A stretch of 59,029 nt of DNA from Bacteroidota bacterium (GCA_013298545.1 JAAFIA010000012.1:1-59029), one strand, 5' to 3'. Numbered from the stretch's first letter, positions 17,619-26,431 are shown. Notes: generated by a model not told the origin, from the sequence alone. Numbers and translations are program-made.

Positions 17619-19355
17619 ATGCGTTTTGCTTTTCTTGTTTTTCTATCCGTAGTTATGCTGAGTGCCTGCCATCAGCCAGGTAAACTTCGTGCCCCTGTCA
17701 AAGAAAAAGGGCTTTACGGTTACATTGATGAATCGGGCGATTTTATCATTCAACCCAAATTTTCTGAAGCATGGTCGTATATCAATGGTACAGCATTGGT
17801 CTGCGAAAAAAATCAATGGAGCTTGATCGATAAAAACGGAACGTATGTTCTAACCAATGCGTTTGATAGTGTTGTGCCTTTTAGCGAAACCTGTTTTATC
17901 GGAAGTAAAAACGGATTGTATGGATTCTACGCACACGGCTCAGGAAAAGAATTAATCGCACCGGCATACGAACAAGTGTTCGGATTTACCGAGAAATTAT
18001 GCGTCGTACAGCAGGGATTTAATCTGGGTATTGTAAATCAACAAGGGGAATTGGTTTGCCCACCCGTTTTGCAAGATCTGAAACAGCCACTCGGCCCCTT
18101 ATCCATCGTCGTTCAACTCGATACGACCGATCAAATTGCCATGCTCATGGCTTCGCTCGAAGATGGTGCTGGCGGTAAACGTGGACTCATCAACAAAAAT
18201 GGACAACTTGTTCTCAAACCCAATTACGACGAAATTTTTGACGACAGTAAACATCAATGGTATTATCCGTTTGTACAAACCAAAGAACATGATTCTGAAG
18301 TGGAATCTGCTCCAGTACATATTGGAAAATACGGTATCTGCGACACTACCGGAAAAATTATCGTTGCGCCAACGTTTGATGAAATTCCTGCTTGGGGCGA
18401 TGGTCTTTTCCGCATTCGTATAGGTGATAAATACGGTTTTGCTGATGCTTCAGGAAAAATCGTCATTGAGCCGCAATACGATTATGTCAATCCGTTTAGC
18501 GAAGGTAAAGCCATTGCCACCGTCAATAAAAAAGCATTGATTATTGGCAAAAAAGGAGAAGTGTTGATTGATAATCTTGCAGGAATCAATGGCACATATA
18601 GTTTTAAAAATGGCTTGGCGCGTTTTCAAGATTTTGAACGACATTATGGTTTTCTCAACGAAAGAGGCGAAAAAGTAATTGCGGCACAGTTTGATGTAGC
18701 CGACGATTTTGAGAATGGTCGTGCCATTGTTCAAGTGCAAAATAAATATGGTGTGATTGATGTTCTGGGAAAATTCATCATCGAACCGAAATACGATTTT
18801 ATTTTTGATCTCGAAGATGGCTTTTTTCAAATCAAGAACGAAGATGGCACAACGGGGGTCATCGATCAAAACGGGCAACAAATTTTGCAACCCATTTTTC
18901 AGGATGTGTTTCACATTCAGAAAAAATTCTTCAACGTTGAGAAAGATGGCTTAAATGGCTGTTACGATCTTACCGGAAAACAAATTTATCCGACAACAGC
19001 AAGCAATGGTATTTACTTTACCAATGGCCGAACAATAGTAGAAGAAAACAGAAAATTTGGATTGGTTAACGATGCCGGAAAAACCTTACTGCCCGTAACT
19101 TACGACAGCATTGGCTTTTTCTTCAAAGGATTTGCCACGATTAAACAAAATCGGCAGTACGGATTGATTGATACATTAGGAAAAATTGTCATTGCTCCTC
19201 GTTTTGATGAATTGCGTCCGCTTGTCAATGGATATGCTGTTTTCGCGGAAAAAGGAAAATTTGGTTATGTTGATCAGGCTGGAGAAATTGTAATTGAGGC
19301 ACGATTTGAAGAAGCTGCCGTATTTGTTAATCCTGACCGTAAAACACTCGATTGA
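17619..19355 (+). CDS. WG-repeat lipoprotein
   Basis: This 578-residue protein has a lipoprotein signal ending LSAC (C17). The rest is about a dozen WG-type repeats of the form YGxIDxxGxxIIxPxFD (for example KYGICDTTGKIIVAPTFD and KYGFADASGKIVIEPQYD). Such repeats stack as beta-rich units, and their function in bacterial lipoproteins is not established. TATCTTTA (one mismatch from TAnnTTTG) lies 8 bases before the ATG. It overlaps the following membrane protein gene by one base (TGATG), suggesting translational coupling. Confidence 0.85.
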   Translation: MRFAFLVFLSVVMLSACHQPGKLRAPVKEKGLYGYIDESGDFIIQPKFSEAWSYINGTALVCEKNQWSLIDKNGTYVLTNAFDSVVPFSETCFIGSKNGLYGFYAHGSGKELIAPAYEQVFGFTEKLCVVQQGFNLGIVNQQGELVCPPVLQDLKQPLGPLSIVVQLDTTDQIAMLMASLEDGAGGKRGLINKNGQLVLKPNYDEIFDDSKHQWYYPFVQTKEHDSEVESAPVHIGKYGICDTTGKIIVAPTFDEIPAWGDGLFRIRIGDKYGFADASGKIVIEPQYDYVNPFSEGKAIATVNKKALIIGKKGEVLIDNLAGINGTYSFKNGLARFQDFERHYGFLNERGEKVIAAQFDVADDFENGRAIVQVQNKYGVIDVLGKFIIEPKYDFIFDLEDGFFQIKNEDGTTGVIDQNGQQILQPIFQDVFHIQKKFFNVEKDGLNGCYDLTGKQIYPTTASNGIYFTNGRTIVEENRKFGLVNDAGKTLLPVTYDSIGFFFKGFATIKQNRQYGLIDTLGKIVIAPRFDELRPLVNGYAVFAEKGKFGYVDQAGEIVIEARFEEAAVFVNPDRKTLD

Positions 19356-21220
19356 TGAAGCCGATAAAATTTTCGCTTATAGCGTGGTGGCTTATTGCTG
19401 CGTTTTCGGTGCAATTTCTTTGGAATACACGCGCGTCGCAAGAGGGTGTATTCATCAGCGATGCAGGAGGGTATTATGCGTATTTGCCTTCGCTCTTTTT
19501 AAATAATGGTTCTGCTCATCCGTTTAGCTGGAAGTCAGAAACTTTTTTCCCGAAAGAACTTGAACAAAATGGTGAAGTCATAATCGGCATCAATAGTCGT
19601 CCCGATAACAAAAAGATAAATAAGTACTACATCGGTACCGCAATTTGCCAGATGCCATTTTTTGCACTCGGCCATTTATACAGTTTAGCTTTTGAAAAAG
19701 AGCATCATGGGTTTACGCATGCACATCAGGTAGCAATTCTCTGGGCGGCAATTTGTTTTTTATTGTTTGGATTTTGGCAGGTACGGAGTTGGTTGCGTGT
19801 GCGGGAATTTTCGGATTTAAGTATTGCCATTACGTTGCTGCTTTTATTTTTTGGTACCAACCTGATTCATTATGCCTTGCAGGAAGCAAGCATGTCGCAT
19901 GTGTATTCGTTTGCCGTTATTGCCACATTCATTCGCTTGCTTGATCTGCAATTGCATGCTTGGACAGACAAACGCTTATACTGGATTGCGGCTTTGTTTG
20001 GTTTGCTCATCTTAATTCGTCCGGTAAATGGTTTAGTGATTTTAACTGTACTTCCATTGGCGGGCGATAAAGCAACCTTGCTTGCTTTTTTCCGCAAGTT
20101 GTTTTCTAGCTATAAAAACATCGGACTTGCGGCTGCAATTTTCATCGGATTAATTTTTCTACAAGCACTCGCATACTATATTCAATCAGGCCATTGGTGG
20201 GTTGATGGGTATTATGGCGAGCGTTTCGATTTTGCACATCCGTTTATTGCTGAAGTCTTGTGGAGTTGGCGCAAAGGCTGGTTGTTATACACACCAATTG
20301 TTGTTTTGATCTCGTTTGGCACATTCCTATTTTTCAAAAAGCGTTTTTTGTTTTTCTCGTGGTGGTTGTGGATGATTGTTTTTATCTACATCACATCGTC
20401 ATGGAGTTGTTGGACGTATGGCGGAAGTTTTTCGCAACGCCCATTTGTTGATCAGTATGCGTTTTTAGCTTGGCCCTTGGCTTTGCTTGTTACGTTTATG
20501 CTTGATTCAAAAACGTGGTGGCGTTGGTTTCTGGCAATTGCATTGGGATTTTGTATGTTGCTGAATATGGTGCAGTGGAAACAATACCGTATGAGTATTT
20601 TACCTTACGATCAAATGACGCGTGAAGCCTACATGCATATTTTTATGCGAACAGATGGCTATCTAATAGGAACACATAATAAATACGATGTGTTTCCATT
20701 TCCGGGTCTTAAATCGGTTCGTATTCCGCTTACCCGCATGAATTTCGAACAAGGTGCCGATACTGTGGGCTGGAAAAATGTAGAAACATTCGCGACACCA
20801 AGTAAAAAAGCCTTGTCCGGAAAACATGTATTTGCTCTTGATGCCCTTCATCAACATGCAGCTACATGGCGGCGGCCCTTCAAACTTTTTGTGGTAAATG
20901 AAGTTTTAGAAAATATGCGCGTTGGCAAACAGCGCTTGTGGATTGATTATGCGTTTCAGGTTTATCCGTATAGCCGCAACACCGATGCGTATGTTGTTGT
21001 AGCCATCATGCGCGGTGAAACAGCCATACATTGGGATGCGCGCCCACTCGCCAAACACGTACACGAATCGAATCAATGGCTAGTTTATGAAAGCTACTAT
21101 CCGCTTCCGGCCGATTTACAGGCAGATGATGAACTCGTCATCAACCTCGTTCATCAAGACGGTACAACAACCTTGCTCGATGATATTGTAGTGGATATGG
21201 TACTCGAAGACCTGAATTAG
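19355..21220 (+). CDS. Polytopic membrane protein, GT-C-like
   Basis: This 621-residue protein has an N-terminal membrane segment and then a soluble loop with EGVFISDAGGYYAYLPSLF. An acidic motif right after the first helix is the position of the catalytic Asp in GT-C glycosyltransferases (PMT/ArnT-like). About ten further hydrophobic segments run to near residue 415, followed by a roughly 200-residue soluble beta-rich C-terminal domain. A lipid-linked sugar transferase role is inference; no recognised family motif is decisive. The ATG at 19355 is chosen; a TTG one codon earlier is also in frame. Confidence 0.62.
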   Translation: MKPIKFSLIAWWLIAAFSVQFLWNTRASQEGVFISDAGGYYAYLPSLFLNNGSAHPFSWKSETFFPKELEQNGEVIIGINSRPDNKKINKYYIGTAICQMPFFALGHLYSLAFEKEHHGFTHAHQVAILWAAICFLLFGFWQVRSWLRVREFSDLSIAITLLLLFFGTNLIHYALQEASMSHVYSFAVIATFIRLLDLQLHAWTDKRLYWIAALFGLLILIRPVNGLVILTVLPLAGDKATLLAFFRKLFSSYKNIGLAAAIFIGLIFLQALAYYIQSGHWWVDGYYGERFDFAHPFIAEVLWSWRKGWLLYTPIVVLISFGTFLFFKKRFLFFSWWLWMIVFIYITSSWSCWTYGGSFSQRPFVDQYAFLAWPLALLVTFMLDSKTWWRWFLAIALGFCMLLNMVQWKQYRMSILPYDQMTREAYMHIFMRTDGYLIGTHNKYDVFPFPGLKSVRIPLTRMNFEQGADTVGWKNVETFATPSKKALSGKHVFALDALHQHAATWRRPFKLFVVNEVLENMRVGKQRLWIDYAFQVYPYSRNTDAYVVVAIMRGETAIHWDARPLAKHVHESNQWLVYESYYPLPADLQADDELVINLVHQDGTTTLLDDIVVDMVLEDLN

Positions 21221-21275
21221 CTTATAATTTAGGGTTCCGAAAAGTTAAAAGGGCATTCCAAGTCAAATAGATTTT

Positions 21276-21283
21276 TAACTTTG
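21276..21283 (+). promoter_or_regulatory. -7 box TAACTTTG of tRNA-Ser
   Basis: An exact TAnnTTTG match ends 12 bases before the tRNA 5' end at 21296. Confidence 0.6.
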
Positions 21284-21295
21284 CACTCCCAAACA

Positions 21296-21382
21296 GGAGA
21301 CGTGTCCGAGTGGTTGAAGGAGCACGCCTGGAAAGTGTGTATACGGGAAACCGTATCGCGAGTTCGAATCTCGCCGTCTCCG
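21296..21382 (+). tRNA. tRNA-Ser(GGA)
   Basis: The 87-base class II tRNA has acceptor GGAGACG pairing with CGTCTCC and discriminator G. The anticodon loop is CTGGAAA between CACGC and GTGTG, anticodon GGA at 21330-21332. The variable arm is long (ATACGGGAAACCGTAT). The T-arm GCGAG-TTCGAAT-CTCGC completes it. Its 3' end is duplicated downstream at 21535. Confidence 0.96.
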
Positions 21383-21447
21383 CATTAACGCAGCAAAGCA
21401 CCCTCGCATGAGGGTGTTTTTGTTTGTGCGAGATTGCGGCAAGCAAG
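21364..21447 (+). repeat. 84-bp direct repeat, copy A (tRNA-Ser 3' end plus terminator)
   Basis: Copy A covers the last 19 bases of tRNA-Ser, the terminator and about 45 further bases. It matches copy B at 21535-21618 at an offset of 171 bases, with only two mismatches (the adjacent swap at 21430-21431). Confidence 0.9.
21399..21422 (+). terminator. Terminator of tRNA-Ser
   Basis: The stem CACCCTC/GAGGGTG (21399-21405 with 21410-21416), loop GCAT, is followed by TTTTT. It is duplicated exactly at 21570-21592. Confidence 0.85.
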
Positions 21448-21534
21448 CGCTTGACCGTAAGCCTGTGCAAACAAAAAACGGCGCGCAGCGACGGCTTTGC
21501 TATTTTCAGGATCGAAGCACAAGAGAACGATTTA

Positions 21535-21618
21535 TCGAATCTCGCCGTCTCCGCATTAACGCAGCAAAGCACCCTCGCATGAGGGTGTTTTTGTTTGTGC
21601 AGGATTGCGGCAAGCAAG
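21535..21618 (+). repeat. 84-bp direct repeat, copy B (orphan tRNA-Ser 3' end plus terminator)
   Basis: Copy B carries the tRNA T-arm 3' half and acceptor strand without a tRNA body, then the same terminator. This is the layout of an integrase attachment-site duplication or of a simple 171-bp tandem duplication. It lies immediately before the stop of prfH. No integrase gene is seen nearby. Confidence 0.85.
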
Positions 21619-21621
21619 GCG

Positions 21622-22242
21622 TTAAACATGCATCGTAGCACGAAAACTTTTCACAGCACCTCCTCGCTCTAGATCATGGTGTTCAAGCCATTGTCGTTTC
21701 TGCTGGACTGTTTGTGCCTCTATTTGTTTCGCCAAAACGTGTTTGTACAAACGATCGATGGCAAGTTTCTTATTCAGTTGTTGCGATCGCTCCGTTGACG
21801 CTAAGACAGAAATTCCGGTTGGCAAATGCGTGGCACGAACCGCAGACTCTACTTTGTTGACATGCTGTCCGCCTGGGCCAGATGCTCGTGTTGATTGAAA
21901 AACAATATCCGTTTCTTTCCATCCCGAAACAACAATTGGTTCATAAACCGAAATACCAACAAACCAATTTTTACGCTTGTGGTTTTTACGGAAAGGACTT
22001 TCACCAATCCATTGAACTGTTCCTTTCCACTCGTTAAAAAAGAAACTTGCATTTTCACCACGCGCATAAAACAAAACTGATAAATATGTTTTTCGTTGTT
22101 TGCCGACAATAGCTTCAATCAGTTCGAGTACGATTCCCTGTGCCTTTGCCTGTTTCTGAATTTCTTCAAAAACAAGATAAACAACACGTTCACATTCTTC
22201 AGGCCCTTTGCCTGATGTTAGTTGAATTATTTTTGTATGCAT
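21622..22242 (-). CDS. prfH: Peptide chain release factor homologue PrfH
   Basis: This 206-residue protein has the release-factor catalytic GGQ motif at 124-126 (RASGPGGQHVNKVESAVR), followed by the THLPTGI and ERSQ stretches typical of class I release factors. It lacks the codon-recognition domain of RF1/RF2. Instead the N-terminal 110 residues match the PrfH type (QLTSGKGPEECERVV opening). PrfH is known to release stalled peptides from ribosomes damaged in the decoding centre and is usually encoded with an RtcB RNA ligase; none is present here. The upstream neighbour is an unrecognised basic protein whose stop lies only 4 bases before the prfH start. Confidence 0.9.
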   Translation of the reverse strand: MHTKIIQLTSGKGPEECERVVYLVFEEIQKQAKAQGIVLELIEAIVGKQRKTYLSVLFYARGENASFFFNEWKGTVQWIGESPFRKNHKRKNWFVGISVYEPIVVSGWKETDIVFQSTRASGPGGQHVNKVESAVRATHLPTGISVLASTERSQQLNKKLAIDRLYKHVLAKQIEAQTVQQKRQWLEHHDLERGGAVKSFRATMHV

Positions 22243-22246
22243 TGTA

Positions 22247-23026
22247 TTAATTAAAGTTACGATTTATACACTTCTTGTTATTTCGCCATACTTCATGCTC
22301 TAGAATTTGTTCTTCCAGAAGCCGTTTATCCATGAGGAATTTATACTTGGCGGCTACTTGCTTGTAACCATAATTGTAATAATTCTGCCTTTCCCCACGC
22401 AAATGACCAATCCTCGGATATAAATTACGTGTTGTAAAAAACTGATTCAATTCGCCAATTTGTTGCTCTAGTTCAATATCAATAATCCGTGTATGCGTAA
22501 TCATCTTGGGTTTAACAGTTAGTACAAAACGCCAAGGTTCTGTAAAAATCCAAATGCGATACCGACAGATTGACCTAGCGAGTGCTCGTTCGCGCCATTC
22601 TTCGCGAAAAAATAATTTCTCGCGATCAGTAAATTTGTATTTTTCAAATTCACAGTCAAGCATTTCTTTTAGTTTTTGGATACGTGTTTCATAGATTCGT
22701 TTTCCTCCTTTTCGTTTTTTCTTTTTGAAATCTTTCCGGTGGCTATACTCCACCGTATTTATTTTATCCAACAGGATTTGAAAAAATTCACCGTCATTGC
22801 CGATGCGCACATCGTGTCGCAAGACGAATGAACGCTCCCATCCGCGTTGATAGGGCTTTGCCAATGGCACTAAACCTAAATTATATTTGATTTTTAGCAA
22901 ACGTTTTTTTTCTGAAAAACGTTTGAGTATATAGCGGTCAGCCCCTTCTTTCTGCAACCTTTTTCTCCTACGTTCGGATTTAAGACGAGATTGCATGACA
23001 AGGCTTTCCAATGGATCATTAGCCAT
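22247..23026 (-). CDS. Basic protein of unknown function upstream of prfH
   Basis: This 259-residue protein is very rich in Lys and Arg, with a charged N-terminal helix (QSRLKSERRRKRLQKEGAD) and a basic cluster DFKKKKRKGGKR near the middle. A short conserved-looking segment is GLVPLAKPYQRGWERSFVLRHDV, and KPKMITHTRIIDIELEQQI lies in the C-terminal half. There is no signal peptide or membrane segment. Nucleic-acid or ribosome binding is suggested by composition only. The MANDPL start at 23026 is preferred; two in-frame starts exist further upstream (to 23089). Linkage to prfH (4-base gap) implies one transcript. Confidence 0.6.
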   Translation of the reverse strand: MANDPLESLVMQSRLKSERRRKRLQKEGADRYILKRFSEKKRLLKIKYNLGLVPLAKPYQRGWERSFVLRHDVRIGNDGEFFQILLDKINTVEYSHRKDFKKKKRKGGKRIYETRIQKLKEMLDCEFEKYKFTDREKLFFREEWRERALARSICRYRIWIFTEPWRFVLTVKPKMITHTRIIDIELEQQIGELNQFFTTRNLYPRIGHLRGERQNYYNYGYKQVAAKYKFLMDKRLLEEQILEHEVWRNNKKCINRNFN

Positions 23027-23163
23027 TTGAATTGCTTCTTGAATGTTTAAAAATTGGGAATTTCCCGCAAGGGGAACAAAGCACACCAAGCCAAGAATCG
23101 TTCAATCGAATGAACAATTATGATAATAGAATAATGTATGGCAGAATAAAGCAGCGCCAGAAA

Positions 23164-23208
23164 CTAGGCTGCGGCAGAATTGGTGTATGGGAAGTAGCGC
23201 TCTATCAT
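23164..23208 (-). CDS. Possible 14-codon leader peptide with strong Shine-Dalgarno
   Basis: On the minus strand a consensus AAGGAGG (23214-23220) is spaced 5 bases from an ATG that opens a 14-codon frame (MIERYFPYTNSAAA) ending in TAG. Such a perfect ribosome site is exceptional for this window. It lies about 140 bases upstream of the basic protein/prfH pair. The rest of the 324 bases between 23027 and 23350 shows no other feature. It could be a leader peptide, or a remnant of a longer gene. Confidence 0.35.
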   Translation of the reverse strand: MIERYFPYTNSAAA

Positions 23209-23350
23209 AACAACCTCCTTCATGAAAAAATGAAAAGGAGAAAAATTGCGTGGCAAAAGTAAACTCTTTTTTGAATCGTACAAATACTTTGGACAAATTA
23301 TGCGAAGTACACATACCTCCCCAAAAATTGCATCACAATCATTTCAACCA

Positions 23351-23926
23351 TCAACCCAAATCACCCGATCCCTGTTTTGCTTGCTCCAACGCAGTTGCTC
23401 TTCGCGTTTCCTCCGCCACTTCCTCCGCACCATAAACCGGTGGCGCATAGTGCCCCTCCCGCAACTCCTCCGCCATATTCATCACCTCTACCCGACCCAA
23501 AACGCCGCGCTCTTGTAACATCGGAAATACTTCAAAAATAAATTTCGCTCCCATAAACTCCACCCCAAAAATCTCAGCCAATACATCGCGAATCGGATGC
23601 AAACAAGAATACCGATTGGCCTCGACGCGTGGATAATTTTGCAAAACACGATGCAACGCTTCTCCAACACCCGTCGAATTTGTTGTTTGTGGCAGTTGTA
23701 TTTCAACAAACGCCGTTGCAATTTGCTTGCGTTCTATCAAAGCCAAAAGTTTCTCCAATGGATCAGCTGGAATTGCGCCAGTGATGTTGAGTGAAAAACA
23801 CAAGCCATCGCACACCATCAACAAATGCGGCGGTACACGTCGAGCTTGATAAACGATAATCCATGTTCCCGAAAAAACATGCGTCTTATCAACCGCCTGA
23901 ACTTCGGTAAATGTAAACGGACTCAT
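23351..23926 (-). CDS. Conserved-looking protein of unknown function
   Basis: This 191-residue protein has no signal peptide or membrane segment. A mixed alpha/beta pattern is visible (WIIVYQARRVPPHLLMVCDGLCFSL), with a Glu-rich C-terminal helix (EEVAEETRRATALEQAK). No motif is recognised. It is the last gene of the run that starts at 30796. Its ATG at 23926 overlaps the stop of the membrane protein upstream by one base (TGATG), so it is probably coupled to it. Confidence 0.6.
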   Translation of the reverse strand: MSPFTFTEVQAVDKTHVFSGTWIIVYQARRVPPHLLMVCDGLCFSLNITGAIPADPLEKLLALIERKQIATAFVEIQLPQTTNSTGVGEALHRVLQNYPRVEANRYSCLHPIRDVLAEIFGVEFMGAKFIFEVFPMLQERGVLGRVEVMNMAEELREGHYAPPVYGAEEVAEETRRATALEQAKQGSGDLG

Positions 23927-24972
23927 CACGTCTTACGGCCTTTTCCTGTTTTGGCAACCGCTGCTGGTGGCGAACCACTTGACATAGAACGAATCTCACG
24001 GAAGATGCCAATAAACGAAGTATGATTGAGTGGAAATTCCAAAAATACGTGCATAAAACTCAGGCAAAATAAAACCTTAAACCCAATCGCATAATCCCAC
24101 CAGTAAAAAGCTACTGAAGCTACCCACAACAACAAAATAATTCCCATACGCAGTTTTGGAATTTTGTGCCATTTGATCACCGTTGTTTTTGAAAACCAAT
24201 TGAGGTAATGATACGTGTAAGCAAAAGCAATAAACCGCATCACAATAATACCAGCCTCCGATTTAAATACACCATTAATCATCCCAACATACCCTTCGCC
24301 TAAAGATTCAGGACTAAACATGGACAAGAGTTTATGATTCACCACATAAAAATGTTGATACGATTTGAATGCATAGTCAGACAAGGGCAAAGCATCGGGC
24401 ATGATGAAGAAAAACATCAGCGGACAAAGCACAAAAAAGACCATTGCCAAGTAACCTGTTTTGCTGCGCTCTTTCAACGCACCGTACAGCATAAACAATC
24501 CGGTAAACAGATAGACGTGAATCAATGTGGGTAGAAACAGCGAGAAAAAAGTCATGAAATTATCCGACAAAAACGCCGTTGCAAATACAAATAGAAACGC
24601 AATAAATCGGTGAAATACATCTTGCAACAGCACCATAGCCAAGGCTGCGGCAAACGACATATAAACTAGGGCATTGGAATACACGCCCACATCAATGTCT
24701 TTTCGCATTTTCTCCGGCATGCCGAACGAAAGAATAAAAAGCAGGATAGAAAAAATTACGAGCAACCAAAAATCGCGTTTGCCTTTGGTGAAATACTTGC
24801 GTTCGTGCAGCCATGAAATTTCTGTCAAGTAATGCAAAGGCCCGAGAACCGCATACGAAAACAAAAATAGTTCAAAGGGAATGTAAAAAGCAACCAACAT
24901 CGAAATCAGCATCAAGCCTATATTGAGGTAATTGATGCGGTCTGAATTGGAGATTCCTTGTGTATCTTTCAT
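23926..24972 (-). CDS. Polytopic membrane protein with many histidines, unknown function
   Basis: This 348-residue protein has about ten membrane segments. Several histidines fall in or beside them: H47 (GPLHYLTE), H152 (LIHVYLF), H207 and H213 (QHFYVVNH), H255 (YHYLNWF), H308 and H317 (MHVFLEFPLNH). That pattern would suit a metal-dependent membrane enzyme, but no known family could be assigned. The C-terminus is a basic, probably cytoplasmic tail (KTGKGRKT). It overlaps dapF by 4 bases (ATGA) and the next gene by one. Confidence 0.65.
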   Translation of the reverse strand: MKDTQGISNSDRINYLNIGLMLISMLVAFYIPFELFLFSYAVLGPLHYLTEISWLHERKYFTKGKRDFWLLVIFSILLFILSFGMPEKMRKDIDVGVYSNALVYMSFAAALAMVLLQDVFHRFIAFLFVFATAFLSDNFMTFFSLFLPTLIHVYLFTGLFMLYGALKERSKTGYLAMVFFVLCPLMFFFIMPDALPLSDYAFKSYQHFYVVNHKLLSMFSPESLGEGYVGMINGVFKSEAGIIVMRFIAFAYTYHYLNWFSKTTVIKWHKIPKLRMGIILLLWVASVAFYWWDYAIGFKVLFCLSFMHVFLEFPLNHTSFIGIFREIRSMSSGSPPAAVAKTGKGRKT

Positions 24973-25751
24973 ACGTTAATAGTTCCTGAAAATACGTTTT
25001 GCGCAGGGCCTTCGAGCCAGATGTCGGAAAAGCCTTGTTTATTTTTTTTGTAATACACGCGTAAATTGCCCCCCCGCGTAACCACCGCACATGAATCGTC
25101 GGCAGTAGTTTTTCCCAACGCCGCACACACCAACGCAACAGCCGTTACCCCCGTGCCACATGAAAATGTTTCGGCTTCTACCCCACGCTCATACGTCCAC
25201 ACTAAAATTCCTTGTGGCGATTCCTGAACCAAATTCACATTCGTTCCCTCTTTTACAAACCGCTCGTTGTATCGAATTTCGCGACCCAATTTTTCTACAT
25301 CGGGTTGGCCTTCGTTAGGTATAAATTTAACCACATGTGGCGAGCCTGTATTCAGAAAATAAAAATCGGAATTTGTTTCTATGGCTTCCACATCACTCAT
25401 TTTCAAACGCACAGCAGTTGCCGACAAAATAGCTTCATGTGGCCCATCAACCGCAAGAAATGAAACGCGATCGTTTTGTATTACCCCTAAATCAGCAGCG
25501 AAGCGAGCAATACAACGGCCACCATTGCCACACATCGATCCTAAGCCACCATCAGCGTTGAAATAAATCATCTCAAAATCGTAACCTTCTTTTTCACGCA
25601 ACAACATTAACCCATCTGCCCCAATACCAAACCGACGATCGCAAAGTGAAGCGATCACCGATTTATTTGTTGTATCAATTAATTTTTCCCGATCATCGAT
25701 CAAGATAAAATCATTTCCCGTGCCTTGGTATTTATGAAAATTCAATTTCAT
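24969..25751 (-). CDS. dapF: Diaminopimelate epimerase
   Basis: This 260-residue enzyme converts LL- to meso-diaminopimelate for peptidoglycan and lysine synthesis in the cytoplasm. It opens with KYQGTGNDFILID. The first catalytic cysteine is C74 in MCGNGGRC and the second C198 in FSCGTG. The length is close to the family norm. It overlaps the upstream single-pass membrane protein gene by 4 bases and the downstream membrane protein gene by 4, so it is translated within a coupled run. Confidence 0.96.
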   Translation of the reverse strand: MKLNFHKYQGTGNDFILIDDREKLIDTTNKSVIASLCDRRFGIGADGLMLLREKEGYDFEMIYFNADGGLGSMCGNGGRCIARFAADLGVIQNDRVSFLAVDGPHEAILSATAVRLKMSDVEAIETNSDFYFLNTGSPHVVKFIPNEGQPDVEKLGREIRYNERFVKEGTNVNLVQESPQGILVWTYERGVEAETFSCGTGVTAVALVCAALGKTTADDSCAVVTRGGNLRVYYKKNKQGFSDIWLEGPAQNVFSGTINV

Positions 25752-26431
25752 TTCAGACGCGTCAATAAAGTTTCATCGCTTACACGTTCCAATTGGCGAA
25801 AATCGGATGTATTCTCTACACGGTAAACGGCCATGCTACTTTTCAGATACAAACGCTGATCGAGTTTCACCAATGTTACCTGATCCTCTTGCCCCATGCC
25901 AAACAAAACCAGCTTGCTTCGCGACATTTTATAGCCTTTGTAATTGAGCGGTGATTTCCAAAATTCGATGGTAATATTTCGAGCGGGTTCTTCTTTGACA
26001 CCCGCTTCCGAACGCAATAAACTATCGGTAGCAGAGACCTGATCTAAATTCTGAAGCACCACCGTACGTTGTCCGAGCAATTCGTCTTTGCGCACCACAA
26101 ATTCATCCGAAGCGTTTGGATCAAACGAGGCTGTGGGAAGTGAATCGGCAACTTGATTTTCGACAGCAACAGAATCGGCCACTTGTTTACGATCGCCTTG
26201 TTTTTCAGTTTTTGTTTTCTTCTGCTTGGGTGCTTGAGTTTCTTCTTTTTCGTCTTCTTCAGGCTCGTCTTTTTCTTGTGCGGTAAGCGATTTGTAAATT
26301 CCTAACTCTTTAATGTATTGATCCATTTTAAGCAAGAAAAAACCACCACCCAACACAAGGCCGAGTAATAATCCAAGCAGAAAAACCTGCAAACGATCTC
26401 TAAATGATGCGAAACGCGAAGGAAGTTTCAT
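25748..26431 (-). CDS. Single-pass membrane protein with charged linker
   Basis: This 227-residue protein has a membrane segment at about 14-35 (VFLLGLLLGLVLGGGFFLL). A highly charged linker at 50-85 (DEPEEDEKEETQAPKQKKTKTEK) follows, then a folded beta-containing domain from about 105 to the end. The family is not recognised. Its stop overlaps the dapF start (ATGA). TACCTTCA precedes the ATG, similar to the variant -7 boxes seen elsewhere in the window. Confidence 0.6.
   Translation of the reverse strand: MKLPSRFASFRDRLQVFLLGLLLGLVLGGGFFLLKMDQYIKELGIYKSLTAQEKDEPEEDEKEETQAPKQKKTKTEKQGDRKQVADSVAVENQVADSLPTASFDPNASDEFVVRKDELLGQRTVVLQNLDQVSATDSLLRSEAGVKEEPARNITIEFWKSPLNYKGYKMSRSKLVLFGMGQEDQVTLVKLDQRLYLKSSMAVYRVENTSDFRQLERVSDETLLTRLK

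Noticed and set aside
21222-21641. Possible 139-residue protein opposite the tRNA-Ser repeats
   Set aside because: It is antisense to tRNA-Ser and the duplicated terminators, and its internal repeat only mirrors the 171-bp DNA duplication.
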